Shown: positions 16,127 to 24,997 of the stretch, in pieces
Layout of the letters: each line of letters begins with the position of its first letter
Numbering within the stretch: position 1 is the first letter of the stretch
DNA from: Caldilineae bacterium
GTDB taxonomy: Bacteria > Chloroflexota > Anaerolineae > DUEN01
DNA length: 62,780 nt
NCBI GenBank assembly: GCA_011176545.1
Contig: DUEN01000001.1
Coordinates: 1 to 62,780 of the forward strand
Reading direction: 5' to 3'
Notes under the pieces: model-generated
What the model was told of the DNA's origin: nothing
Database searches by the model: none
Seen by the model: the letters and a program-made list of their open reading frames with translations, nothing else
Made by a program: the position numbers and the translations under genes

Positions 16127-17137
16127 TCAGTCTCCTTCGCCCCGCGTGTCAAACAGCTCTGGCGCGGGATGCGTCCGGGCCAGGTTCGCGTAGACGTGCG
16201 CGTCTACAGGTGCCCGAATAGCCTCTAGAGCCACCAGGAGCGCCCCAATGGCCGGCTCGAACCGTGGGCGTACCACGCGGGCCCGGGGCGCCACCTGTAA
16301 TATATCGGACCGGATGGTATCGTGTAACAAAGTCCCGCGTCCCTTGAAGATGCTCCCCGAAAGGACCACCTCGAACTCCAGATCTTCCATCCCCAGCCGT
16401 CGGATGCCAGCCGTGGCGTACAGCGCCAGCTCATGCCCGTGATGCACGATCAGGGCACGCGCCACTTCATCCCCCTCGGCGGCGGCATCGAAGACCAGGG
16501 GACAGAGCGAGCGCAACCTCTCGGGAGAGATCTGCCGGCCGACCAGGCGACGCAGCAGCGCCTCGGCCGTGGGCAGGGACAGATGGGCGAGCACCTTGTC
16601 CGTGAGGGCCGTGGCCGGTCCGCGCCCGTCCGCCGCCCGCAAGACAGCGCGCACGGCATCCCGGGATAGGTCGGCTGCCCCGCCGTAATCCGCCCAGTAC
16701 CCGTAGATCCATTCTCGGCCATCAGGGGCTACGATGGCGGTGTTCGTCCCTGTGCCCGCGCAGATCGCCACCCCATACGGCTGGCTGGTCCCCGCTCGAA
16801 GGGCGATATAGGCATCGTTCTTGACGGTGAGCTGACGCGAGAGATGCAGGTTCGCCAGCAGCTCTTCCAGCATGGGGTAGTCCTCGGGCCAGTCCGCGCC
16901 GGTGATCCCGTAGCAGGCGAAAACCACGTCCTCCGGGTCAACCTTTGCCTCCCTCAGCGCGGCCTCCACGGCCTGGCGGATCGCCGCGGCCGCCCCCTCC
17001 TTGCCGACGGTATACCAGTTGCAGTTGCCGGCGCGTCCCGCGCCCAGGATGTGCCCGGCCGTGTCGGCGACCAGGGCGATGGTCTTCGTGGATCCACCAT
17101 CCACGCCGATGATGAAGGAGTTTTCCTGACGGATCAT
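16127..17137 (-). CDS. BadF/BadG/BcrA-type ATPase, N-acetylglucosamine-kinase-like
   Basis: A 336-residue ASKHA-fold protein. The phosphate-1 loop is IIGVDGGSTKTIALV, the adenosine/phosphate-2 part has AICAGTGTNTAIV, and VVLSGSIFKGRG follows near the C-terminus. In sugar clusters this family mostly consists of GlcNAc or related hexosamine kinases; the activator ATPases of the same superfamily carry Fe-S cysteines not seen here. It likely phosphorylates a sugar released by the GH4 enzymes. The ATG at 17137 is preceded by AGAGGGGAG. It lies 39 nt after MttB-like gene 1 and 16 nt before the GH4 gene. Confidence 0.8.
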   Translation of the reverse strand: MIRQENSFIIGVDGGSTKTIALVADTAGHILGAGRAGNCNWYTVGKEGAAAAIRQAVEAALREAKVDPEDVVFACYGITGADWPEDYPMLEELLANLHLSRQLTVKNDAYIALRAGTSQPYGVAICAGTGTNTAIVAPDGREWIYGYWADYGGAADLSRDAVRAVLRAADGRGPATALTDKVLAHLSLPTAEALLRRLVGRQISPERLRSLCPLVFDAAAEGDEVARALIVHHGHELALYATAGIRRLGMEDLEFEVVLSGSIFKGRGTLLHDTIRSDILQVAPRARVVRPRFEPAIGALLVALEAIRAPVDAHVYANLARTHPAPELFDTRGEGD

Positions 17138-17176
17138 CAAGGGCTCCCCTCTGAGTGATCACCCTCTGCCCGCAAT

Positions 17177-18604
17177 TCAACCCAGGCTGGAGACAAGCCG
17201 TTGCGCGGCCTGGCAGATGCGTTCCAGCTCGCGCCGGCGCGGTTCGTCTAGCTGGAAGGTGTGCCTGGCTAGCCGCTCCTGAATCTCGGCGCGAATACGA
17301 TCACGAAAAGTAGGAGAGCCGGCCCGTTGCCACGCCGCCAGGAAATCGCGCTCGAAGCGGCGCGGGTGCCAATACAGTCGCCGGTAATTGCTCAGCGTCG
17401 TATCCTGATCGATGAACCCGCGTGTCAGGCCCATTTGCACTTCCGATAGCAGGTCCGGGTCGGGAGGTGTGGTGTCCAGGCCGCGCACCAGGCGCTCCAC
17501 CCAGTCCCGAATCTCGCAGTCGATCAGAAGCTGTTCGGGGCTGAAGACCTCATCCAGACTGAGGGCACCGGCTCCACTGAAGTCCCTCGCGCCCAGGAGG
17601 GCACCGGCCGTCATGATGGCGGCCTTCTCGGCCGCCGACTGGGGACCCGGCAGCTTGGCCATGACGTGCATGTTGCCCGCTCCCCGCCTCGACGGATGAC
17701 CGTAGAACCGATTCAAGTCGTGCCCTGCGAGCTGAAAGAGGAAGTTTTCGGGCGAACCGAAGACCATCGCCAGCTGGCGGAGATCGAAGGGGAATATTTC
17801 AACATAAAAGGTCACCGGAAGGCCTGTCAGGGCCCGAAGCGCGACCAGGCCGCCCATCAGTTCGGCGGCGGCGAGGGCAAAAGCCGCTATGGGAGCGATC
17901 GGCGCGGTGGCACCGGCCGCCGGCATGCTGCTTACCCGAATGTGCTCCAGCCGATGCACATTCTGCAGCACGATCTCCAGGGACTCACCCCCCAGGCGCA
18001 ACGGAGACGGAAGGTACACCGGCAGGCTGCGAATGGGATGCCCCATGACCTCTGCCATCTCGAAGATGTAGGGAGCGGTGAGAGAGGAGGTCGGATCGAC
18101 CGGGTAGGCACCGTTGCGAGCGTTCTCCGCGGCGATCCGATACTGGATCACAGGCTGAAGCGGAGGCGGGACGTCGAACGGGTAACCAGGCACCGCGCCG
18201 TATACCCCCTCATCGGCGAGCGTATCCACCAGCCGGGTCATCTGAGCCAAGCTCTCCGCCGTGTAAGGGACGATCTGATCGGTCTCCAAATCGTGCAGAT
18301 GGTGAGGGTAGGAACTGATGTAGAGGGCCAGGTGCGTCTCATCGTCCACGTCGGAGGCTTGTTGCGATGACAGCCGCTGACGCATCTCGGCGACGTAATC
18401 TTCCACGACAGCCGGCTCGAAGAGGACGCGCGATCCTCGCGTGCGAAAGCCAGCTGCCCGCAATCGATCCAAAACGGGCTCGGAAAGGATCTCAAGCCCG
18501 ACTTCTGCCAGGATGCGCAGGGCCGTCTCGTGCACCCGCGCGGCCAGGTCGCGCGTCGCCAGATCCTCACGATGGAATTTCAACGACATGGCTTTTGGCT
18601 TCAT
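17177..18604 (-). CDS. MttB-family (trimethylamine methyltransferase-like) protein 1
   Basis: A 475-residue member of the MttB superfamily, TIM-barrel methyltransferases that in known cases move a methyl group from a quaternary amine to a corrinoid protein (MttB trimethylamine; MtgB glycine betaine; others proline betaine and carnitine). The N-terminal HETALRILAEVGLEI and the glycine-rich middle (ISSYPHHLHD, LPSPLRLGGESLEIV, GHPSRRGAGNMHVM) fit the family. No in-frame amber codon is present, so it is a non-pyrrolysine member. It starts 6 nt after the second MttB-like gene. Substrate unknown; the sugar-operon context is unusual. Confidence 0.8.
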   Translation of the reverse strand: MKPKAMSLKFHREDLATRDLAARVHETALRILAEVGLEILSEPVLDRLRAAGFRTRGSRVLFEPAVVEDYVAEMRQRLSSQQASDVDDETHLALYISSYPHHLHDLETDQIVPYTAESLAQMTRLVDTLADEGVYGAVPGYPFDVPPPLQPVIQYRIAAENARNGAYPVDPTSSLTAPYIFEMAEVMGHPIRSLPVYLPSPLRLGGESLEIVLQNVHRLEHIRVSSMPAAGATAPIAPIAAFALAAAELMGGLVALRALTGLPVTFYVEIFPFDLRQLAMVFGSPENFLFQLAGHDLNRFYGHPSRRGAGNMHVMAKLPGPQSAAEKAAIMTAGALLGARDFSGAGALSLDEVFSPEQLLIDCEIRDWVERLVRGLDTTPPDPDLLSEVQMGLTRGFIDQDTTLSNYRRLYWHPRRFERDFLAAWQRAGSPTFRDRIRAEIQERLARHTFQLDEPRRRELERICQAAQRLVSSLG

Positions 18605-18610
18605 CTCCTC

Positions 18611-20050
18611 TCACGATGTGAGCTCGCGTCGAGCACACTCGACGATGTGATCGATCTCCCTGGCCAGCGCTTCATCGATGGGTTCCGACTGATGAGTGGC
18701 CAGGATGCGTTTCACCTCCATCCAAGCGCGTTCCCCCATCGACGTACGTCCTTCGCTTTCCCAGCCGTCCCAAGTTTGCCGGGTCCAGGCGGGGCCTGGG
18801 AGCCAGATCTCCTGACGGAAGTGCTGGATGGTATGCATCTCGGCTAAGAAATTCCCACCAGGGCCGACCGTGTGGACAACGTCCGTAGCCAGGGTTTCGG
18901 GAGTGATCTCGAACCCGCGCACGATGCGCTTTACATAGGCCATCAGCTCGTTATCGATCAGCAGCCACGGAAGGCTGGCCCCGTGATCCGTTCCGCAAAT
19001 CCCGGCGTGACCAAAGGTATCGGCACCAGCCAGGGCGCCCAGCACCATGGTGGCTCCCTTTTCGATGCCGGCCTGGGCATCGGGGAGCTTGGCATCGGTG
19101 ATGCCGACGTTGATGTACACCGGGAAGCCGTAGAAGTGCGCGATCTGGGTCATGGCGACGGCCATCAACGCCTGCTCGGGCGACCCGAAGGAGCAGATGC
19201 TGGTGGCTGGGTCCATGATATGGGGGATGCCACCATAGGTGACCGGCGTTCCTGGGGCCAGCAGTTGGGTGACAACGATGCCAGCGAGCACCTCTGCGTT
19301 CTCCTGCGCCAGGGTACCGGCCAGAGTGGCCGGAGCCGTGCCCGAGGCCATCGCCATGGGGCCGAAGCTGGCTGGCTGGCCCGCGCGCACGAACTCCATC
19401 AACACATCCAGCCCATCATGCGGCAGTTGCAGCGGGCTGATCGGCTCCAGAAACGCTTCCACCATGGGGCGGGCGCGTAAGGCCGCGTCACCGCCGGCCA
19501 CGGTGCGATAGATCTCCAGGATATAGCGAGCCGTGCGGCCATTCGCGACCCAGCAGCGGGTCGGTTTGGTCGTGCCTTTAACCAGTTCCGCTGTCAGGAA
19601 TACGTCGCGATAGGCCACAGGGACCTCGGCGGGAACGGCCATCGCCCCCACGATGGTCACATGCGGCAGGGCATCGCCCAGACGGATGGCATCGTGTAAA
19701 TCCTGGACGGTGGGTGGACGGCGTTGTCCGGTCTCCGAGTCGATCCAGGCATACTGGCCTGGGGTTGACATCAATACCAGGTCGCCGTGCCCAAAGCGTG
19801 CCGTGCACCGTCCATCGCGCCCGTACAGGATATACTGCTTTCCGGCCTGAGCAACACACTCCATGACCAAGCGCTCGGGAAGACGTGCGATCCCGCGCGT
19901 ACGGTCCACCTCTGCGCCAGCCTCGGCCAGCAGACGCAACACCTCTTCATGATGGACCATGATGCCCGTGTTTTGCAGGATGCTCAGGGTGGCGTCGTGG
20001 ATGGCCTGTATGTCCTGTTGAGACAGGAACTGCAGACGGATCGTGGGCAT
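18611..20050 (-). CDS. MttB-family (trimethylamine methyltransferase-like) protein 2
   Basis: A 479-residue MttB-superfamily protein, clearly recognisable: IHDATLSILQNTGIMVHHEE, then LVLMSTPGQYAWIDSETGQR, RPMVEAFLEPISPLQLP, a glycine-rich stretch TYGGIPHIMDPATSI, VYINVGITDAKLPDAQAG, and WLLIDNELMAYVKRIVRG. It reads through without an amber codon, so it has no pyrrolysine. It likely acts as a methyltransferase with a corrinoid partner, but no corrinoid protein or RamA-type reactivase is in this window. I chose the ATG at 20050 with GAGGAG 6 nt upstream. It differs strongly from protein 1, so the pair is not a recent duplicate and may form a heteromer or act on two substrates. Confidence 0.88.
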   Translation of the reverse strand: MPTIRLQFLSQQDIQAIHDATLSILQNTGIMVHHEEVLRLLAEAGAEVDRTRGIARLPERLVMECVAQAGKQYILYGRDGRCTARFGHGDLVLMSTPGQYAWIDSETGQRRPPTVQDLHDAIRLGDALPHVTIVGAMAVPAEVPVAYRDVFLTAELVKGTTKPTRCWVANGRTARYILEIYRTVAGGDAALRARPMVEAFLEPISPLQLPHDGLDVLMEFVRAGQPASFGPMAMASGTAPATLAGTLAQENAEVLAGIVVTQLLAPGTPVTYGGIPHIMDPATSICSFGSPEQALMAVAMTQIAHFYGFPVYINVGITDAKLPDAQAGIEKGATMVLGALAGADTFGHAGICGTDHGASLPWLLIDNELMAYVKRIVRGFEITPETLATDVVHTVGPGGNFLAEMHTIQHFRQEIWLPGPAWTRQTWDGWESEGRTSMGERAWMEVKRILATHQSEPIDEALAREIDHIVECARRELTS

Positions 20051-20090
20051 AGTTGGCTCCTCTATGCAATAGGTGCTCACGGTGAAATAA

Positions 20091-20111
20091 GGGCGAGGCG
20101 ACGCCTCGCCC
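20091..20111 (-). terminator. intercistronic hairpin between GH4 and MttB-like gene 2
   Basis: GGGCGAGGC pairs with GCCTCGCCC across 3 nt; on the minus strand the stem is followed by TTATTT. It could terminate part of the transcripts or stabilise the upstream mRNA. Confidence 0.55.
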
Positions 20112-20117
20112 AGGGTT

Positions 20118-21422
20118 TCAGTGGAACTGTGGCAACAGTTCCGCCTGCGCGATCAGCGCCTCATCCAGCATCTTCTCAGCCGACTGAGGGTCGGGCACGG
20201 TGGGATCGATGATCAGGGCCTCCAAAGCGGCCTGACGGTCCCCCTTAGCCGCCGCTTCCACCGCCAGATCCATGATGTACAGCTGGAGCTCCAGGATCGC
20301 GGCGATGGCTGGAGGGAGCTCTCCCATTCCCAGCCCGTAGATCCGATCAGCCCCCACGATGGCGGGGATCTCGACGATGGCATCCCGCTTCAGATTGGTG
20401 ATATAACCCTCGTTGGGCACGTTCAGCGAGAGGACATATCGATTCCCGTTGTCCAGCAGCGAGAGGATGATGTCCACGGTCTGCCATCTGAGCGCGCCTT
20501 CGATCATCAGGCCATCCAGCTCGCGCGGGTCCAGCGGGCCGCTCTCGGCAGCCAGCGCTCGCAATCGGGCCTCCCGTTCCCTCTCAGCGACATCGCTGTT
20601 GAAGATCCAGTCGGTGAAGCCGGGGGGCATGAATTTCCAGCCCCAACTGAGGTATTCCCCCACATGGGTATCGGCTGGCCCTGGGTAGTAACCGAAGCGG
20701 CGGAGGCATTCTCGCGAGAGGGGCTCCCAGTCTGGATCGACTTGTTCGATCCTCCGGCGGACCTCCGGGTAGAGGTCCTCGCCTGTGCGGGCGTCACGGA
20801 TGTCCATGACCCAGTGGCAATGGTTAATGCCGGCGACCTTGATATCGATGTCTTTCTGCTGTCGGCCCAGCACTTTGGTGGCCAGGCTATTCTGGGTGAT
20901 GTAAGCGCCCAGACAGACGCCCACGTTTTTCACCCGGGTGTAGCGATGCAACGCCAGGCACAGGCGGCTCTCCGGATTGCTCATGTTGATGAGCCAGGCA
21001 TCCGGGCAAAGCTGCTCTATGTCCCGCGCGATCTCCAGCATGGGAGGCACCTGCCGGAGCGTGTGGAACAAGCCGCCCGGCCCGCCGTTTTCGCCGTAGA
21101 GGTGCTGCGTCCCATGTTTGCGCGGGATCTCGATATCGAGACGCCACATTTCGTAATGCTTGCGCTCGATAGCGGTGATCACGATGTCCGCGCCCGGCAA
21201 TGCCTCACGCCGCTCGGTGGTGGAGGTGATCTCAAAGTGGGCGTCCCAGGTCTGGTTCATGCGATGAGCCAATCGCGTGATCGTATCCAGCTTGTCCGCC
21301 GCGATATCCACCAGCGCGAGCTGGGTCCCGCGTAGCTCAGGGCATTGCATCAGATCCCGTATCAACATAGGGCCGAACACGTGGCTTCCCGCGCCGATGA
21401 TGACGATCTTCGGGGGATTCAT
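20118..21422 (-). CDS. GH4 glycosidase, alpha-glucosidase/galactosidase-like
   Basis: A 434-residue GH4 enzyme of the alpha-glycosidase branch (AglA/MelA-like). NAD site: [20 protein letters not shown]. Metal and catalytic region: NMSNPES, GVCLGAY (Cys) and AGINHCHWV (His). [17 protein letters not shown] and [12 protein letters not shown] are also typical. It hydrolyses an alpha-glycoside in the cytoplasm; sugar and linkage cannot be fixed from sequence. Start ATG at 21422 with AAGGAGG 8 nt upstream. It follows the permease genes, and a hairpin separates it from MttB-like gene 2. Confidence 0.88.
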   Translation of the reverse strand: MNPPKIVIIGAGSHVFGPMLIRDLMQCPELRGTQLALVDIAADKLDTITRLAHRMNQTWDAHFEITSTTERREALPGADIVITAIERKHYEMWRLDIEIPRKHGTQHLYGENGGPGGLFHTLRQVPPMLEIARDIEQLCPDAWLINMSNPESRLCLALHRYTRVKNVGVCLGAYITQNSLATKVLGRQQKDIDIKVAGINHCHWVMDIRDARTGEDLYPEVRRRIEQVDPDWEPLSRECLRRFGYYPGPADTHVGEYLSWGWKFMPPGFTDWIFNSDVAEREREARLRALAAESGPLDPRELDGLMIEGALRWQTVDIILSLLDNGNRYVLSLNVPNEGYITNLKRDAIVEIPAIVGADRIYGLGMGELPPAIAAILELQLYIMDLAVEAAAKGDRQAALEALIIDPTVPDPQSAEKMLDEALIAQAELLPQFH

Positions 21423-21502
21423 GCTGTGCGCCTCCTTACCCGTTTGTGCTATGTGTCGTCTCGCCACAGATCCTCATGCTGGATATGGCTTCCTGTTGCG
21501 TG

Positions 21503-22390
21503 TTATACACCTTTCAAACCCGTGAGGGTGATGCCTTCAATGAACTGGCGTTGGGCGAGGAAGAACAGGACGATCAGCGGGAAGGTGACCGAGAGTGCGG
21601 CGGCCATCATCAGGTGCCATTGAACCCCGAAACGGGTCTGAAAAGCGTACAGCCCAAGCACCAGCGGGTATTCACTGGCGTCGTCCAGATAGATCAAAGG
21701 CCCCATGAAGTCATTCCAGGTCCACATGAAGTGAAACACGGCCACGACCATCAGGGCCGGCTTCACCAGGGGCAGCAGGATCTTCCACAGGATGACGAAC
21801 TCGTTGGCCCCGTCCACACGTGCGGCGTCCGTCAGGTCCCATGGGATGGTCATCAAGAACTGGCGCAGCAGGAAGATATTGAAAGCGCTGCCGAAATAGT
21901 ACGGGACAATTAACGGCGCATATGTGCCAACCCAGCCAAACGTCCTGAAAAGGATATAGGTCGGGATCAAGGTCACGATGCCGGGGAGCATCATGGTGGA
22001 AAGTGTGATGCCGAAGAGCACGTCGCGTCCCCAGAAATCCATGCGCGCAAAGGCGTAGGCGACGATCGAGCAGGAGATCACCACGCCCAACGTGGAGAAG
22101 ACGGAGTAGAAGAGGGTGTTGCGTAAGAGCCTGAGGAAGGGGAAAGCCGGGCTGGTTAACGCTTCCACGTAGTTCTGCCACATGATGGGATCTGGGATCC
22201 ACCGCGGCGGGTCGGTGAACACCTGGTCTAGAGGCTTGAGGGAGGTGATCACCAGCCAGAGGAAGGGGATCACGAACAGGGCCGCGGTGGCGGACAGGAG
22301 AACATGGGTGAGCAACGCGAACATCTTCTTACGGGCTTGAACGTACATATGCCGTCGTGCAGCAGTGGCTGGGAAAACCCTCTGTCGCAT
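21503..22390 (-). CDS. carbohydrate ABC transporter permease, MalG type
   Basis: A 295-residue inner-membrane protein with six predicted helices and the EAA loop DAARVDGANEFVILWKILLP near the C-terminal third, which docks the ATPase. The N-terminal helix and the VITSLKPLDQVFTDPPRWIP segment are typical MalG-like features. With the MalF-type protein and the lipoprotein upstream it forms a CUT1 importer for oligosaccharides or glycosides. No ATPase gene is nearby, so a shared MsmK/MalK-type ATPase encoded elsewhere is expected. Confidence 0.93.
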   Translation of the reverse strand: MRQRVFPATAARRHMYVQARKKMFALLTHVLLSATAALFVIPFLWLVITSLKPLDQVFTDPPRWIPDPIMWQNYVEALTSPAFPFLRLLRNTLFYSVFSTLGVVISCSIVAYAFARMDFWGRDVLFGITLSTMMLPGIVTLIPTYILFRTFGWVGTYAPLIVPYYFGSAFNIFLLRQFLMTIPWDLTDAARVDGANEFVILWKILLPLVKPALMVVAVFHFMWTWNDFMGPLIYLDDASEYPLVLGLYAFQTRFGVQWHLMMAAALSVTFPLIVLFFLAQRQFIEGITLTGLKGV

Positions 22391-22410
22391 ACCTCGCTCC
22401 TAAGCGGCCC

Positions 22411-23376
22411 TTATCGGCGTCCGCCCGCCTCGTAGTATACCCAGTAACTTGATGAGCGGATCAGGGCCAGGGTGATGAGTACCAGAGCGATGAACATCAC
22501 GAGGGCCATGGCGGAGGCGTGGCCCATGTTGAAATAACGGAAGCCGTAGCGGTAGAGCAGGAGCATATACATAAGCAATGAATTGAGCGGGCCGGCCCCA
22601 CCGGTCTGCGCCCCGGCCACGAAGGCCGTGGTAAACACCTGAAACGAGTTGATAATCCCCATGACCAGGTTGAAGAAGATGGTCGGCGTCAGGAGCGGCA
22701 GGACGACGTGGCGAAACCGCTGCCACGCGTTGGCACCATCGATCTTGGCGGCTTCCTGCAGCGATTCGGGTATCTCCTTCAGGCCAGCGAGAAAGATGAG
22801 CATGGTGCCTCCGCTGCCACTCCAGATGGACATGAGGATGAGGGCTGGCTTCGACCAGGTGGCGCTCCGCAGCCAACCCAGGGGAGGGAGGCCCACAGCG
22901 CGCAGGGCGGCGTTCACCAACCCCAATCGGGGGTCCAGGAGCACCATCCACAAGAGCGTGCTGGCCACGGCTGGCATCAAGCCGGGGAGATAGTAAGCGG
23001 TGCGGTAAAGGCCGATCCCGTGGCTTCTCTGGTTGAGAAGCAGTGCCAGTAACAACGCGACGATGAGTCCAAGGGGCACTGAGAAGAGCGTATAGTAGAC
23101 GGTATTCCAAACGGACTTCCAGTAGAGAGGATCCTTGGTGAACATAACCTTGAAGTTTTGCAACCCCACCCATCGGGGCGGGTTGAGGATCGTATACTCC
23201 GTCATGGCGAAGTAGAAGGACGCGATCATGGGATAGGCGGTGAACACCAGCAGTGAGATGATCCAGGGTGATACAAACAGATATGCCTTCAGGCTGTCCC
23301 GCGCCCGCTTGCTCAACCGCCAGCGAGGCCTGGCGTCAGCCCGTTGGCCGCCCCTTCGCAACAACGATTTGACCAC
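22411..23376 (-). CDS. carbohydrate ABC transporter permease, MalF type
   Basis: A 321-residue permease with six predicted helices, a start typical of the family (AYLFVSPWIISLLVFTAYPM, then SFYFAMTEY), and an EAA loop EAAKIDGANAWQRFRHVVLP. It pairs with the MalG-type permease, whose gene starts 20 nt later. I prefer the GTG at 23376 because AGGAG lies 8 nt upstream; a GTG at 23385 overlaps that site. A hairpin lies between it and the upstream binding-protein gene. Confidence 0.92.
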   Translation of the reverse strand: MVKSLLRRGGQRADARPRWRLSKRARDSLKAYLFVSPWIISLLVFTAYPMIASFYFAMTEYTILNPPRWVGLQNFKVMFTKDPLYWKSVWNTVYYTLFSVPLGLIVALLLALLLNQRSHGIGLYRTAYYLPGLMPAVASTLLWMVLLDPRLGLVNAALRAVGLPPLGWLRSATWSKPALILMSIWSGSGGTMLIFLAGLKEIPESLQEAAKIDGANAWQRFRHVVLPLLTPTIFFNLVMGIINSFQVFTTAFVAGAQTGGAGPLNSLLMYMLLLYRYGFRYFNMGHASAMALVMFIALVLITLALIRSSSYWVYYEAGGRR

Positions 23377-23413
23377 GTGGATCACTCCTTATGAGGTCCC
23401 GAGTGGAAGAAAA

Positions 23414-23451
23414 GGCGGTTTCGGCAGACATGGGAGCCTGCCGAAACCGCC
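23414..23451 (-). promoter_or_regulatory. intercistronic stem-loop between binding-protein and permease genes
   Basis: GGCGGTTTCGGCAG (23414-23427) pairs with CTGCCGAAACCGCC (23438-23451); on the minus strand TTTTCTTCC follows. Such hairpins after a binding-protein gene usually raise its mRNA level over the permeases by stabilisation or partial termination. Confidence 0.75.
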
Positions 23452-23463
23452 GCGACACGCTGG

Positions 23464-24855
23464 CTATATGCTCTGTAACACCTCCTCCAACTTGGCCTGG
23501 CAGAGATCCTGAGCCTCTTGAAGGGCCTCCGTGGGCGTCTTGGTCTTGTGCAGCACCTCATCGATGGCCGAATTGAGCGTATCGCTGGCGAAGTCCTCGA
23601 TGGGGGAGTTCCACATATCCACCGCATCCTCCAGATAGGCGGCGAAGAATTGGTGGATCTCCTTGGCTCGTTCCAGGCCCACCTGGTCAACTAGCTTCTG
23701 TGTCAGGATGTCGGGTGAGAAATCTTTCCACGCGGGGGTGTCCATCACGGCGGTATACCAGGTCTCCCATCCCTTGGTGCAGAGATACTCGATGAAAAGG
23801 AAAGCCTCCTTAGGATGGGACGCCCCCTTCGGAATGACCCACCAGTTGGGCCAGAACCCTGTTACTGACTTGGTGCCGTTAGGACCCACCGGGAACCGCA
23901 CGACCTCCCATGCGAAGGGGATCTCGGCATCCGTGCACGCCCAGCTACCCGATTGTGCCATGGAGCAGAGCCCCAACTGGAAAGCGCTTTCAGGGTAGAC
24001 ACCGCCCCACGGGCCATACAGATTGAACTGCTCAATGTCGCCACCGTATTGGTCATCCAGCCACTGTACCCAGTAGCTCAGCCACTCGACGTTCGCGTCG
24101 CTGTCGAGGACGTACCGCTCGTTTTCGGCATCGAATAGCTGGCCGCCGTTCAGGCCGCTCCACACGGGGTACAGCCATGACGCTTCCCAGGGGACGAGCC
24201 CGGCATGGGTTAACTCGCCATCCTCCCACACTACGAACTTCGCCGAGAGTTCTTTGGTATCCTCCCATGTCTTGGGGAAGTCATCGCGGTTGGGGGAGAC
24301 GCCCTTCTCTTCAAACTGAGCGGTGTTGGTGAAGATGCAGCCTGGGCCTGCGGAGGAAGGCAGCCCGTAGGTCTCCCCACGCCACTGGCATGACCTGAGC
24401 GGCTTCTCGTAGAACGATTCGGGGCGAGCCCACTTGGCATCTTTCATCATCTCGTCGATGGCCATCAGCGACCCGCGGGCCGCGAACTGAACCGGCGGCG
24501 TCCACAGGGTGGCGGTGTCCGGCGGATTACCGGCGGCGATGCGGGAGAGGAGCACCTCGATGTAGTTCCCACCCCCAGGAGGCCCTCCGCTGATCTCGAA
24601 ATCGACAGTCACCCACGGGTACAGCTCCTCGAAGTCGCCCACGATCCGAGGGAACATTTCCTGGCAAATGGGCGTTGAAAACTGATTCCACCAGGAGATC
24701 GTCACCTTCTCTTTCTCAGCCGGGACCTCCTCTGCTGGCTTCTCCTCAGCCGGAGCCGGTGGTGTGGCTGGCGCACAGGCAGCCATGGCTGCTCCTAGAG
24801 TTACGATCCCCGCCGATTTGAGGAAATCACGCCGTGAGAATAAGCCTTTCGCCAT
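23464..24855 (-). CDS. extracellular sugar-binding lipoprotein of an ABC importer
   Basis: A 463-residue family 1 solute-binding protein. The N-terminus combines a twin-arginine-like motif (SRRDFLKSAG) with a lipobox ending AAMAACAP, so it is exported and anchored by a lipidated Cys, followed by a Pro/Glu-rich linker. The mature part shows VTISWWNQFSTP, LLSRIAAGNPPDTATLW and HPKEAFLFIEYL, as in MalE-like proteins, with many Trp for sugar stacking. The ATG at 24855 has AAGGAGGAG upstream. The sugar is unknown; the three GH4 genes suggest a disaccharide or glycoside. Confidence 0.9.
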   Translation of the reverse strand: MAKGLFSRRDFLKSAGIVTLGAAMAACAPATPPAPAEEKPAEEVPAEKEKVTISWWNQFSTPICQEMFPRIVGDFEELYPWVTVDFEISGGPPGGGNYIEVLLSRIAAGNPPDTATLWTPPVQFAARGSLMAIDEMMKDAKWARPESFYEKPLRSCQWRGETYGLPSSAGPGCIFTNTAQFEEKGVSPNRDDFPKTWEDTKELSAKFVVWEDGELTHAGLVPWEASWLYPVWSGLNGGQLFDAENERYVLDSDANVEWLSYWVQWLDDQYGGDIEQFNLYGPWGGVYPESAFQLGLCSMAQSGSWACTDAEIPFAWEVVRFPVGPNGTKSVTGFWPNWWVIPKGASHPKEAFLFIEYLCTKGWETWYTAVMDTPAWKDFSPDILTQKLVDQVGLERAKEIHQFFAAYLEDAVDMWNSPIEDFASDTLNSAIDEVLHKTKTPTEALQEAQDLCQAKLEEVLQSI

Positions 24856-24997
24856 TTTACTCCTCCTTCTGCTTTTAACCAGGAGGCCAAGTCGGCACCC
24901 TCTCTCCCAACTCACAAGCTACCCGTTCCATTGCACAGACAAGTCTCAATCACCTCCTTTCTATCTCGCTTACGCTCCTTCCAGTGACGGCTTCGCC

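Noticed and set aside
17177-20050. Possible pyrrolysine codons in the MttB-family genes
   Set aside because: Both genes are open over their full length without an in-frame TAG, so no amber readthrough is needed.
20121-21335. 404-codon open frame opposite the second GH4 gene
   Set aside because: Antisense of a well-conserved GH4 enzyme; composition and lack of motifs fit a shadow frame.
24880-24970. Mini-ORF after a near-perfect AAAGGAGGTGATT in the GH4-binding protein gap
   Set aside because: Start codons are too close to or too far from the Shine-Dalgarno-like sequence and the peptide has no character.
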